Shown: positions 44,170-53,130, numbered from the stretch's first letter. The stretch: DNA of 64,000 nucleotides from Paraburkholderia metrosideri (GCF_904848625.1 NZ_CAJHCP010000004.1:186001-250000), one strand, 5' to 3'. Translations and numbers: made by a program. The notes: a model not told the origin generated them from the letters alone.

Positions 44170-46116
44170 ATGACAACATATCGATCGCAACACTCAACAC
44201 TCCGTCTCGGCATCATCGGCGCCGCCGTCGCCGGCCTCGTCGCGCTCGCTTCGTGCGGCGACGGCAGCATCTCCGCCGGAACGCCAGCACCGGTCGTCGC
44301 GCAGAAGCGGCCGAACATCCTGTACATCATGGCCGACGATCTCGGCTATTCCGACATCCACGCATTCGGCGGTGAAATCAACACGCCGAATCTCGATGCG
44401 CTGGTGCAATCAGGCCGCATTCTGACCAATCACCACACCGGCACCGTCTGCGCGATTACGCGTTCGATGCTGATTTCCGGTACCGACCACCATCTGGTCG
44501 GCGAAGGCACGATGGGCGTACCGACCGATGAACGCAAGGGATTGCCGGGCTATGAGGGATATCTGAACGACCGCGCGTTGTCGGTTGCTCAATTGCTGAA
44601 GGACGGCGGTTATCACACGTACATGGCCGGCAAATGGCACCTCGGCTCGGGGATCGTCAGCAGCGCAACAGGCAGCGGACAAACACCGGACCAGTGGGGC
44701 TTCGAGCATAGCTACGCGCTGCTCGGGGGCGCCGCGACCAATCACTTCGCTCACGAACCGGCGGGTTCGCACAACTACACCGAAGACGGCGTCTACGTGC
44801 AACCGGGCCAGCCTGGACAACCCGGCGGCACAGGCGGCACCCCGGCCGTGTTCTATTCGACCGACTTCTATACGCAACGCCTGATCTCGTACATCGATTC
44901 CAATAAGGGCGACGGCAAACCGTTCTTCGCGTACGCGGCCTACACGTCGCCACACTGGCCGCTGCAGGTTCCCGAGCCTTATCTGCACAACTACGCCGGC
45001 AAATACGATGCGGGTTACGACGCTATCCGCGACGCGCGGATTGCCCGGCAAAAGGCGCTCGGCATTATTCCGAACGACTTCCTGCCGTACGGCGGCGCAT
45101 CGGAAACGCTGGCCGCGACCGCCGCCACTGCGAACAACGGCACCGCAGCAGCGAAGTACATCAGCGCCGTGCACAGCGCCGCGCAAGGCTATACCGACTA
45201 CGGTCCCGGCTATGTGAACAAGAAGTGGGACAGCCTCTCACCCGCCGAGAAAAAAGCGCAGGCGCGCTACATGGAAATCTACGCGGGCATGGTCGAGAAC
45301 CTCGACCACAACATCGGCCTGCTGATCCAGCATCTGAAAGACATTGGCGAATACGACAACACGTTCATCATGTTCCAGTCGGACAACGGCGCGGAAGGCT
45401 GGCCGATCGACTCCGGCGCAGACCCGACCGCGACCGATACCGCCAATGCCGCCGAACCGGTCTATTCGGCGCTCGGCACGGATAACGGTCTGCAGAATGC
45501 CAAGCGCCTGCAATACGGTTTGCGCTGGGCCGAAGTGAGCGCGACGCCATTCCGTCTGACGAAGGGCTACTCGGGTGAAGGCGGCGTCTCGGTGCCGTTG
45601 ATCGTCCACCTGCCGGGGCAAACGACGCAGAAGGCCACGTTGCGCGATTTCACGCACGTGACCGACAACACCGCGACGTTCCTTGCGCTCGCGCAGATCT
45701 CGCCGCCTACGCAAGCTGCGCCGCCGCTGATCAATACGCTCACTGGCGTCGATCAGAACAAGGGTAAGGTGGTCTACAACAATCGTTATGTGTATCCAGT
45801 CACGGGGCAGTCGCTGTTGCCGGTGCTGAACGACCAGACCACGACGGCTGTGCACACCGCTTCGTTTGGCGACGAAGCCTACGGTCGCGGTTATCTGCGC
45901 AGCGCCGACGGCAAATGGAAAGCCTTGTGGACAGAGCCGCCGCTCGGTCCCGTGGATGGCCACTGGCAATTGTTCGACATGACCGCCGATCGCGGTGAAA
46001 CGCAAGACGTGTCGACGCAGAATCCGTCGGTGGTCGACGGCCTCGTGCAGCAGTGGAACAGCTATATGACCAGTGTTGGCGGAGTCGAGCCATTGCGTCC
46101 GCTGGGTTACTACTGA
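44170..46116 (+). CDS. lipoprotein sulfatase (arylsulfatase family) with an unusual C-A-I-T-R motif
   Basis: A 648-residue member of the formylglycine-dependent sulfatase family. The signal ends in a lipobox, LVALASC, so Cys29 is probably lipidated. The active site includes IMADDLGYSD near residue 55, Cys94 in GTVCAITRSMLISG, the Lys of YMAGKWHLGSG, and the metal ligand region MFQSDNGAEGW. Cys94 should be turned into formylglycine. The usual C-x-P/A-x-R core here has Ile in the third place, an exception that could affect modification. A periplasmic sulfate-ester hydrolase is the expected role; the natural substrate is unknown. The next gene is a maturation enzyme, 7 bases on. Confidence 0.88.
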   Translation: MTTYRSQHSTLRLGIIGAAVAGLVALASCGDGSISAGTPAPVVAQKRPNILYIMADDLGYSDIHAFGGEINTPNLDALVQSGRILTNHHTGTVCAITRSMLISGTDHHLVGEGTMGVPTDERKGLPGYEGYLNDRALSVAQLLKDGGYHTYMAGKWHLGSGIVSSATGSGQTPDQWGFEHSYALLGGAATNHFAHEPAGSHNYTEDGVYVQPGQPGQPGGTGGTPAVFYSTDFYTQRLISYIDSNKGDGKPFFAYAAYTSPHWPLQVPEPYLHNYAGKYDAGYDAIRDARIARQKALGIIPNDFLPYGGASETLAATAATANNGTAAAKYISAVHSAAQGYTDYGPGYVNKKWDSLSPAEKKAQARYMEIYAGMVENLDHNIGLLIQHLKDIGEYDNTFIMFQSDNGAEGWPIDSGADPTATDTANAAEPVYSALGTDNGLQNAKRLQYGLRWAEVSATPFRLTKGYSGEGGVSVPLIVHLPGQTTQKATLRDFTHVTDNTATFLALAQISPPTQAAPPLINTLTGVDQNKGKVVYNNRYVYPVTGQSLLPVLNDQTTTAVHTASFGDEAYGRGYLRSADGKWKALWTEPPLGPVDGHWQLFDMTADRGETQDVSTQNPSVVDGLVQQWNSYMTSVGGVEPLRPLGYY

Positions 46117-46123
46117 GCAAGCG

Positions 46124-47206
46124 ATGACCGTACGATTCAAGCTTGAAAGCCGCGCCGCGCTGTACGGCGCCTACGCGGCGATCGCCACGGTCGCGTTCGC
46201 CACCGCCTTTACCGCCGCCACAGCCGCCTCGGCGGTTTTCGGCGGCGGCAACGCGAGTGCGTTCGACGATCTGAACCACGGCCGCCCGCTGACCGTCCTC
46301 GGCTCCGAACAGCAATGCGAGCGCTACGGCGGTTTGCCCACGCGTTGGCGAGACGATCCGAAGGCCGGCATGGTGCATCTGCACGGCGGCGACTTCATAC
46401 TCGGCAGCAAACTCGGGTACGAAGACGAGCGCCCCGCTGGCGACGGTAAAACGCGTGTCAACGGCTTCTGGATCGACCAGACCGATGTGACGAACGCGCA
46501 ATTCGCGGCCTTCGTCAAAGCGACCGGCTATATCAGCGATTCCGAACGTCAAGGCGGCGCCGTGGTGTTCCACACGCCGACACGCGAAGAAATGGATGCC
46601 CGCGATCTGGCGTGGTGGAGTTGGGTAAAAGGCGCCGCGTGGAATCACCCGAGCGGCCCTGGCAGCAATCTCGACGGCATCATGAACCAGCCGGTGACGA
46701 TGGTCACGCAAGCCGACGCGTTCGCCTACGCGCAGTGGCTCGGTCGCGATCTGCCGACCGAAGCCGAATGGGAATACGCGGGTAAAGCGGGTCACGAAGG
46801 TGCGGATCTCGATACCGCGCCACGCGACGACCACGGCAAGCCGAGTGCGAATTACTGGCAAGGCGTATTTCCCGTGTTGAACACGAAAGAAGATGGCCAC
46901 GCGGGTCTTTCGCCGGTCGGCTGCTACGCGGCCAATGATTTCAGGCTTTACGACATGATCGGAAATGCGTGGGAGTGGACCAAAGACGTTTATAGCGGTC
47001 CGCATCAGTCGCACACGAATGGCGACACCGCCGCAGTCGCGCCGCTCAGCCGCAAACACGACACGTTGATGGTGATCAAAGGTGGCTCGTTCCTCTGCGC
47101 GCGTGATTACTGCGTGCGTTACCGCGCGGCATCGCGGGAACAGCAGGAAGCGGATCTGCCGGCATCGCATATTGGCTTTCGCACTGTGTTGAGGGATGCA
47201 TCATGA
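46124..47206 (+). CDS. formylglycine-generating enzyme (SUMF1/FGE family) with N-terminal export signal
   Basis: A 360-residue FGE. It would convert the sulfatase cysteine to formylglycine with oxygen and copper. The fold is visible in MVHLHGGDFILGS, GFWIDQTDVTNAQFAAFVKA, LPTEAEWEYAGKAG and MIGNAWEWTKDVY. The copper-binding and catalytic pair is Cys325 and Cys330 in GGSFLCARDYCVRYR, with the same five-residue spacing as the human enzyme. The first 40 residues contain a long hydrophobic stretch (YAAIATVAFATAFTAATAAS), a signal peptide or anchor, so this FGE is probably periplasmic. The upstream ATG-type extension overlaps the sulfatase. It overlaps the next gene by 4 bases (ATGA). Confidence 0.88.
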   Translation: MTVRFKLESRAALYGAYAAIATVAFATAFTAATAASAVFGGGNASAFDDLNHGRPLTVLGSEQQCERYGGLPTRWRDDPKAGMVHLHGGDFILGSKLGYEDERPAGDGKTRVNGFWIDQTDVTNAQFAAFVKATGYISDSERQGGAVVFHTPTREEMDARDLAWWSWVKGAAWNHPSGPGSNLDGIMNQPVTMVTQADAFAYAQWLGRDLPTEAEWEYAGKAGHEGADLDTAPRDDHGKPSANYWQGVFPVLNTKEDGHAGLSPVGCYAANDFRLYDMIGNAWEWTKDVYSGPHQSHTNGDTAAVAPLSRKHDTLMVIKGGSFLCARDYCVRYRAASREQQEADLPASHIGFRTVLRDAS

Positions 47207-48000
47207 AGCCACGTTTGATCGCGGCGGCGGCAGCGTTGATGGTTTTTGCAACGCTCCATCAGCCCGCTCGGGCTGTTCAGGCACAAGTCATCAGGGTTGG
47301 CGTAACGCCAGGCGCCCAGGCGCAAATCATGGATGAAGTACGCCGCGTCGCGGCGACTCACGGACTCGCGCTCGACGTCGTCGTGTTCGACAAACCCGGT
47401 ACCATCGACGCAGCACTCGCCGCGAAGCAGATCGACGCCGCGAGTTTCGAAGATGCACCGAGTCTCGACACGCAGCGCAAGCAGCACGACTATGCACTGA
47501 CAGGCGTCGCCACGACCGTCACGTTTCCAGTCGCGCTGTACTCGCGCAAACTGGCAAACCTCGGCCAGTTGCAGCGCGGCGCGACCATCGCGATTCCCGA
47601 CGACCGCGAAGGTGCTGCGCGCGCATTGATCCTGCTGCAAAACTACACGCTCATCACGTTCAAGGACAGTGCGGGCTTGCACGCGACGACTCACGACATC
47701 ACGAGTAACCGTCTGAACCTGCAGATACGTCAACTGCCCCGCGCGCGCTTATTCGACTCGTTGAATAGCGTGGCCTTTGCGGTGATCGATAGCGACGAGG
47801 CAGCGCGCGCGGGTCTTTATCCCGCACGCGACAGCATCGGTCTCGAAGATGCGCGCTCACCGTTTGCTAACGTGCTCACGGTGCGTGACGGCGACCGCAG
47901 TCAGACCTGGGTCACGCAACTGGTATCGGCGTATCACTCGGACGATGTCGCGCATTTCATCCTCACGCGCTATCAAGACTCGGTGCGCAGACCATGGTGA
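47203..48000 (+). CDS. NlpA/MetQ-like periplasmic substrate-binding protein without its transporter
   Basis: A 265-residue exported protein. The signal peptide is MKPRLIAAAAALMVFATLHQ with cleavage after ARA. The first mature strand is VIRVGVTPGAQAQIMDEVRR and the fold continues in IDAASFEDAPSLDTQRKQHD and KLANLGQLQRGATIAIPDD, as in MetQ/NlpA proteins that bind methionine or its derivatives. It has no lipobox Cys. No ABC permease or ATPase gene is nearby. The operon with a sulfatase and its activator suggests sulfur-compound capture. It overlaps its neighbours by 4 and 7 bases. Confidence 0.8.
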   Translation: MKPRLIAAAAALMVFATLHQPARAVQAQVIRVGVTPGAQAQIMDEVRRVAATHGLALDVVVFDKPGTIDAALAAKQIDAASFEDAPSLDTQRKQHDYALTGVATTVTFPVALYSRKLANLGQLQRGATIAIPDDREGAARALILLQNYTLITFKDSAGLHATTHDITSNRLNLQIRQLPRARLFDSLNSVAFAVIDSDEAARAGLYPARDSIGLEDARSPFANVLTVRDGDRSQTWVTQLVSAYHSDDVAHFILTRYQDSVRRPW

Positions 48001-48950
48001 ATGCGTTCTCGTTCGCGTGCTCGGCGTGCGGCAAATGCTGCAATTCGCCGCCATCGATGACATTGGCGGAGCTTTTCATGCACCGCGACCGGTTTATCGG
48101 CTGTCTGGCGATTGGACGCGTGTCGCGCAAACGGCAGGGCGAACGGCTACGCGTGGGTCATCATGAAAGTGTGCTCGACGACACCGACATCGCCGAATTC
48201 GCCTCGATTGCGGATACGCTGCTGTATCAAGCGGGCGAGACATTCAGTATCGCAACGCAAGGTTATGACTACCCTTCTGTCGGGCGTTGTCCGGCCTTGG
48301 AAGAGGACGGCCGCTGTGCGATTCATTTCGCCGGCAAGCCGGTGACGTGCGAAGTGGTCCCACTCGATCCGCTCGTGCCCGACAGATTGCAGCATCTGGT
48401 GCTCGCAGCACGCAATCAGAGCGGGGCTTATTTCGGCGCCAATTGCATTCAGGAGGGCGAACACGTCGACGCGGCGCTGCTCGTTTCCGGATCCCGTATT
48501 GTTGATGCCGGTGCACTGCACGCAGTCACGCGCCGCCGCCATGCACTCGCGAAAGAACGTGAGATATGGGGGCAAGCGGTATTCGAATCGCTGCGTCAAG
48601 ACCTGTTCAATTCGCCGGCTGCGTTGGCGCGCATTCCCGCAGGCGGCTTTCTGACAATCTCCATCGTGCCTGCGCTATTGGCCGTGGCGGGCGCTTCCGA
48701 GCGTTGCCGTCAGCTCACTGCCGTCTATATCGACAGTCAGATTGCGTTGATTGGCCGCTCCATCGACCAGGCGCTCTTGCGACGTCGACTGGACGACCGC
48801 CCGGTGACACAGGAACTACGGGGCTTCGCCAACGCCTATCAACGGGCGAAAGCGTTGCTCGCGGTTCCGCTGGCCGCTGACCATCACAATCGTGATACGT
48901 CGTTTGCGTCCAACGTCGAAGCTTATCTGAGCGGCACGACCGCGCCTTAA
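47994..48950 (+). CDS. YkgJ-family cysteine-cluster protein
   Basis: A 318-residue cytosolic protein with the metal-binding motif CSACGKCCNSPP at residues 9-20, further Cys in GRCPALEEDGRC, and TCEVVPLDP with a trailing Cys (FGANCIQEG). This eight-cysteine layout is the YkgJ/Fe-Zn-chelating type. The second half is helical and unassigned. It is the last gene of the sulfatase operon and overlaps the previous stop by 7 bases. It may bind iron or zinc, or act in copper or iron handling for the maturation of the sulfatase; no direct evidence. Confidence 0.8.
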   Translation: MVNAFSFACSACGKCCNSPPSMTLAELFMHRDRFIGCLAIGRVSRKRQGERLRVGHHESVLDDTDIAEFASIADTLLYQAGETFSIATQGYDYPSVGRCPALEEDGRCAIHFAGKPVTCEVVPLDPLVPDRLQHLVLAARNQSGAYFGANCIQEGEHVDAALLVSGSRIVDAGALHAVTRRRHALAKEREIWGQAVFESLRQDLFNSPAALARIPAGGFLTISIVPALLAVAGASERCRQLTAVYIDSQIALIGRSIDQALLRRRLDDRPVTQELRGFANAYQRAKALLAVPLAADHHNRDTSFASNVEAYLSGTTAP

Positions 48951-49029
48951 TCCGCGGCGCTCAGCCGGTCGCTATTGTCGCGAAACCCAATTCATGCGTT
49001 CGACAATGCGGGTGCGCTACTCTGCTGTT

Positions 49030-50292
49030 TCAAAGCTGCGTATCCAGTAGCCGAACACCCTTTTCGATCAGCTTCTCTGTAAGCGGACGATGCATCCATG
49101 CTTCGAGCGTCACCTGTTGCGACTTCATGATGTCGTCGGCGAAGGTGGCTGTCTGCTGCTTCGCGAAGTCGCGATCATAGATGTTCAGATTCGCTTCGTC
49201 ATTCAGTTTGAAAGAGCGGCTATCGAAATTGGTGGAGCCGACCGAGACCAGATATTCGTCGACTACCAGTAGTTTGCAGTGGAACATGGTCGGCTGATAC
49301 TCGTAAATTTCGACGCCGGCCTTCAACAGATCGCCCCAACATGCACGCGACGCTTCTCGCACCGTGTGCGTGTCGATGCGTTTGCCCGGCGTGATGATCT
49401 GCACTTTTACGCCGCGCTTCGCTGCTTCGACGATGGCATTGATAGTCAGTTTGTCAGGGACGAAATACGCGCTCGCAAGATGAATGCTATGGGTAGCGGC
49501 TGTGATCGCCATCAGGTACATCAACTGCATGTCGTCGCTGCCGCCCGACGGCGAACTGCTGAACATGTGCGCGAGACCATCGCCTTGCGTTTCCATGTGA
49601 GGGAAATAGTCGGGGCCATGCAGTACATTGCCGGTCGCCTTCACCCAGTTGTCCATAAACACTGCTTGCATATGTCCCACCACCGGGCCCACCACCCGAA
49701 AATGCGTATCGCGCCAATGCTTTTCATCCTGCGCGTGGCCGGTCCACTCCGGCGCAATGCCTACGCCGCCTGTAAAACCGATCTGTCCGTCTATCACCAG
49801 TAGTTTGCGGTGGGTGCGATCGTTCATTCGACCGAGACCCGTCCAATGCGGCTTGTGATACTGAATCACTTCTGCGCCGGCGTCGCGCAATATATTCAAA
49901 TAGTGCTTATCCATTTTTGACGAACCGACCCAGTCGAGCAGTACATGCACGGCAACGCCCTCTCGTGCTTTGTCTGCGAGTGCCTGCGCAATCTGTTCGC
50001 CTATTTCACCGGACCAGTAAATGAACGTTTCAAACGTAATGGTTTTATGCGCTGAACGAATACCCTCGAGCATCGACGGAAAAATCCTGTCGCCGTTCAG
50101 TAGCATCTCGAAGCGATTGCCGGAGATAACCGGCGGCCCAAGCAACAGACCCATGGAGCGGAGGAATTGAGGATCGTCGCTCGAATAGAGCCGCTCGATC
50201 TTGTGTTCGATCTTCTTCTCGCCGCTCGACAGGTTGGCTATCACCAGAATGATGATGAGCGTGACGAATGCGGTGATGGGAATAGTCAGCAT
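49030..50292 (-). CDS. cls: cardiolipin synthase-like phospholipase D protein
   Basis: A 420-residue membrane enzyme. The N-terminal helix ITAFVTLIIILVIANLSS anchors it. The two HKD motifs are HRKLLVIDGQIGFTGG (around residue 166) and HCKLLVVDEYLVSVGSTNFD near the C-terminus. The short form without a second membrane helix is typical of ClsB/ClsC-type enzymes, which condense phosphatidylglycerol or PG with PE to cardiolipin. GAGG precedes the ATG. It converges on the cysteine-cluster gene to its left. Confidence 0.9.
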   Translation of the reverse strand: MLTIPITAFVTLIIILVIANLSSGEKKIEHKIERLYSSDDPQFLRSMGLLLGPPVISGNRFEMLLNGDRIFPSMLEGIRSAHKTITFETFIYWSGEIGEQIAQALADKAREGVAVHVLLDWVGSSKMDKHYLNILRDAGAEVIQYHKPHWTGLGRMNDRTHRKLLVIDGQIGFTGGVGIAPEWTGHAQDEKHWRDTHFRVVGPVVGHMQAVFMDNWVKATGNVLHGPDYFPHMETQGDGLAHMFSSSPSGGSDDMQLMYLMAITAATHSIHLASAYFVPDKLTINAIVEAAKRGVKVQIITPGKRIDTHTVREASRACWGDLLKAGVEIYEYQPTMFHCKLLVVDEYLVSVGSTNFDSRSFKLNDEANLNIYDRDFAKQQTATFADDIMKSQQVTLEAWMHRPLTEKLIEKGVRLLDTQL

Positions 50293-50355
50293 GCATGGGC
50301 CTCGATGCTAATCGGCAGAGCGCCTATGCGCGCGCTGCGGTTTGACGAAAGAGTA

Positions 50356-50372
50356 CCGGACCTCAGGTCCGG
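50356..50372. repeat. 17-base palindrome CCGGACCTCAGGTCCGG
   Basis: Two perfect 8-base arms around one central base, in the spacer upstream of the cardiolipin synthase gene and downstream of the hypothetical gene. It could be a transcription terminator or an operator; no U-run follows. Confidence 0.55.
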
Positions 50373-50439
50373 CTCTTACCACGCAGGCAGCACGCATTGC
50401 GCGTGCCCATTGCGGGACCGCGCTTTGCTACTGGCGACA

Positions 50440-50925
50440 TTACCGGACCAGCGAGAATGCTTCTCGAATTGCAATTTCGCCGGCGCCGTAGACACCGACC
50501 ACCGTGACGTCAGACGCCACGCATTCAAACGTCGAACCCTGGAAAGTAATGACGAAATGATGCGAAGTCATTCCCGCCGATGCAACTGCGACGATCTCCG
50601 CAGTCAATGACGAGTTCACTACTTCGTGAACCGAATAAGGAAGCAGCCCTTGCGTAGCAAGCGGATGAATCTCGAGATCGCCGTCGCCCGGTGGCCCCAG
50701 CCGATGAAACACGGTGTCGGCAAACAGCACCGCGCAAAAGGGATCGTCGTCGGGATCAAATGGACCGAACCGCTCAAAGTCTGCTTCCGCAATCGGATAA
50801 GCCAGAATGACCCGGCGGTCGCTGGCAACAATGAAGGGTTCGGCCGCATCGACGGTGGGATGAGGAACAGAGTCCAGCAGGACGACCTGGTCTTCCTGCT
50901 GGGATGAATCGAACGTACTGGTCAT
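50440..50925 (-). CDS. hypothetical protein next to the H-NS-like gene
   Basis: A 161-residue acidic protein of unknown function (MTSTFDSSQQEDQVVLLDSV). It has no signal peptide, membrane helix or recognised motif. It has alternating strands such as RRVILAYPIAEADFERFGPF and TAEIVAVASAGMTSHHFVIT, which suggest a compact beta-rich fold. The start follows the end of the H-NS-like gene by 22 bases, so it is probably in one transcript with it. Coding character is good throughout. Confidence 0.65.
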   Translation of the reverse strand: MTSTFDSSQQEDQVVLLDSVPHPTVDAAEPFIVASDRRVILAYPIAEADFERFGPFDPDDDPFCAVLFADTVFHRLGPPGDGDLEIHPLATQGLLPYSVHEVVNSSLTAEIVAVASAGMTSHHFVITFQGSTFECVASDVTVVGVYGAGEIAIREAFSLVR

Positions 50926-50947
50926 CTACTTCACGGCTCCGTTGCGC

Positions 50948-51802
50948 TTAAGCGCTGGCTTGTGCCGTCGAGCTTTGCGGCGCTGCGGCCGTGGCACTCG
51001 TAGCGACAGTTTTAGCGGCGGCCTTGCGGCCCGGTGCCTTCCTTGCCGCTTTGGTCGCCACGGTCTTCTTCGCAGCCGGCTTCTTTGCCGCTACTTTGCG
51101 AGTGGCGGCCGTCGCCTTCTTTGCGGCCGTCTTTTTGGACGCGACCGCCTTTTTAGCGACGACTTTCTTCGCTGCGGTTTTCTTGCTCACCGCGCCGCTC
51201 GTTGCTGCCGACTTTGCTTTGCCGGCTTTTGCCGAAACTTTCTTTGCTTGAGTGCCGGCACTACTCGCCGCTGCCGCCGCACTATCGATCAGAAACCTGG
51301 TGCGATCCTTCACGCTCGCGAGCCACGCGGGCGCCGGACCGCGGCCGCTCCATGTAGCGCCCGTTTTCGGGTTCCGATACTTGGGAGGTTGCGCGCCTTT
51401 CGGCTGGCCTTTACTGCTCTTTACCGAAGTGACTGCCGCCTTTGCCGCCGACTTCAATTCGCTCGCGCCGTCGACCAGGAACCGGGTCCGGTCCTTTACA
51501 TTGGCGATCCAGCCAGGCGCGCGGCCATGTCCCGTCCACGTAGCACCCGTTTTATGATCGCGGTATTTGGCCGGTTTAGCCGACGTGAGGGCTTTTGCGT
51601 TGCTGCTTGTGGCATGGCCATTCAGACCTCGCGCGGCGCGTTTTGCCCTTGCTTTGGCTTCGATATCCTCAGTAGTTAAACCGTGCTTGAGCATCAGTTC
51701 ACGAATCTGGTCGACCGCGACTTGCGCTTTTCTGGCAATCAGTACGTCGGCTTGCGACTGAAGTTTTTTCAGCTTGGCTTGAATCTGCTCTAATGTAGGC
51801 AT
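50948..51802 (-). CDS. H-NS-family nucleoid protein with two DNA-binding domains and a histone H1-like tail
   Basis: A 284-residue protein of three kinds of module. Residues 1-60 form the H-NS-type oligomerisation helix (LEQIQAKLKKLQSQADVLIA). Two DNA-binding domains follow, KYRDHKTGATWTGHGRAPGW (79-110) and KYRNPKTGATWSGRGPAPAW (141-172), both with the H-NS core. Residues 187-270 are a lysine/alanine tail of AKK-type repeats (SKKTAAKKVVAKKAV) like histone H1 or AlgP. It would bind and condense AT-rich DNA. A strong GGAGG precedes the ATG. Such tandem-domain and tail fusions are uncommon; most H-NS proteins have about 135 residues. Confidence 0.9.
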   Translation of the reverse strand: MPTLEQIQAKLKKLQSQADVLIARKAQVAVDQIRELMLKHGLTTEDIEAKARAKRAARGLNGHATSSNAKALTSAKPAKYRDHKTGATWTGHGRAPGWIANVKDRTRFLVDGASELKSAAKAAVTSVKSSKGQPKGAQPPKYRNPKTGATWSGRGPAPAWLASVKDRTRFLIDSAAAAASSAGTQAKKVSAKAGKAKSAATSGAVSKKTAAKKVVAKKAVASKKTAAKKATAATRKVAAKKPAAKKTVATKAARKAPGRKAAAKTVATSATAAAPQSSTAQASA

Positions 51803-51978
51803 TTGATTCCTCCCTATGTGGTAATCGTCAAACTATGCCATGAATAAAAGAAGAAAGGCAGGTGTGTATGACCTTTGAGACGTCGGCTCATTCCCAATTA
51901 GCCGCTCTCTCTTCCTTTCCTTGCTGCCGACTCTTCTTCGAACTCTTCTTTCGCCTTCCCAATTTCAGGTAGTGCGGG
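51803..51978. promoter_or_regulatory. upstream region of the H-NS-like gene
   Basis: An AT-richer spacer between the H-NS-like gene and the next hypothetical gene. It should contain the promoter of the former. GGAGG is at 51809-51813 on the - strand. Confidence 0.35.
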
Positions 51979-52317
51979 TCAGGTCGGCGTAAAAACGACA
52001 GCCTGGCGATCGGCAATGTACCGCACACTTCGTACAAAACGGTATTGTTGACCGTCCGCCGTTATCCGGTTAAGTCCCAGACAGGTCAATGTCAACATTT
52101 CGTCTGCCTGTCGGGCTTCTACTACACCGGAATCCTTCAGATCCGCCAGATCGCCGGACGGATCTCCAACATAAACGCTGCGTACTTGCATACCCATTCT
52201 CATCAGCACCACGCTTTCACCCTCATCGAGTGCCAATTCCAGATAACCGGCCAGTGTCCGCAACGATTCCGGCGTACTGCTCGTCGACTGATAAATCGCT
52301 GCATTCGATGGTGTCAT
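51979..52317 (-). CDS. hypothetical 112-residue protein
   Basis: A small cytosolic protein with no signal peptide or membrane helix. It contains helix-turn-like stretches such as LRTLAGYLELALDEGESVVL and ADLKDSGVVEARQADEMLTL, and ends with the strand-like YRFVRSVRYIADRQAVVFTP. The Shine-Dalgarno GGGGAG is good. Function unknown. It lies beside an H-NS-like gene, which may only reflect position. Confidence 0.6.
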   Translation of the reverse strand: MTPSNAAIYQSTSSTPESLRTLAGYLELALDEGESVVLMRMGMQVRSVYVGDPSGDLADLKDSGVVEARQADEMLTLTCLGLNRITADGQQYRFVRSVRYIADRQAVVFTPT

Positions 52318-52890
52318 TCTGGCTCCCCGTTACTCGCATCAACGAAAGGCGTCTGCTGTGCATGGCAGCATTTGTCGCTTCTACTATAGGCAAGCATTTG
52401 AATTTTCAAAGGACAGTAGTTCATTTTTCATTGCAAATGTCGCTTTTGGAGTCGCCGGACTTTGAAAAAGCACGACTCGTAATGGCAAACCCGGTTCTTC
52501 ACGCCAGGTAGAGAGGTAGGCGAGGCACTTCCGTAATTAGACGTTACCGATCTCGCAGCACTGTTTCACCTGTGTCAATGCGGTTCTTTTACACTCCGGA
52601 CCGTAGCCCGCAGCACGTCTTTATCAGGTCGGCGCCGATTGAAAACAGGCAGATACGCTCTACTCCGGTGAGCAGGGAGAAAGGTCGACGAACAGAAAGT
52701 GATTGATTCGGCAGTAGATCCGCCAGAGTTGGCGGCGCTATCATTAGTGTAGATGGCCGTTCGAAAGTCGGTTTCCGGCAGGCGGCAATGACAGGAACAT
52801 GAATCCCGGAAGTGCAATGGCGGTGAAGGCTATTGAAAAAGCATCGAATGGCATCACCTTCGCGCCTTCCAACAGCACGGTACTTTTCAG
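52318..52890. other. gene-poor region of about 570 bases
   Basis: No supportable gene on either strand; open frames here are short and unlike proteins. The first 250 bases are poorer in GC than the flanks (for example 52380-52450). It may hold the promoter of the glycine-zipper gene and an H-NS target, but I see no defined motif. Confidence 0.4.
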
Positions 52891-53130
52891 ATGAAAGCTG
52901 GTTACATCAAAGCCGCCCTCGCAGCGGTAGCACTCTCTTCGGCCATGATCGGCACGGCCAACGCCGCCGGTTGTATGAAAGGCGCGGTTGTCGGCGGAGT
53001 CGCGGGGCATTATGCCGGGCATCACGCGGTAGTCGGCGCAGTGGGTGGCTGCCTGGTGGGCCGCCACATGGCAAAGAAACATGCCGAGGAACAGGCGGCG
53101 GAACGTCAGCAACAACCAAGAATGCAATAG
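52891..53130 (+). CDS. small exported glycine-zipper protein
   Basis: A 79-residue protein. The signal peptide is MKAGYIKAALAAVALSSAMI, cleaved before AAGCMKG. The mature part has a glycine-zipper-like helix, AVVGGVAGHYAGHHAVVGAV followed by GGCLVGRHMAKKHA, which packs in or across membranes, and a charged end (KKHAEEQAAERQQQ). No Shine-Dalgarno is obvious before the ATG. Family members are common in Burkholderia and envelope-associated. The longer frame overlapping it on the other phase is not protein-like. Confidence 0.7.
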   Translation: MKAGYIKAALAAVALSSAMIGTANAAGCMKGAVVGGVAGHYAGHHAVVGAVGGCLVGRHMAKKHAEEQAAERQQQPRMQ

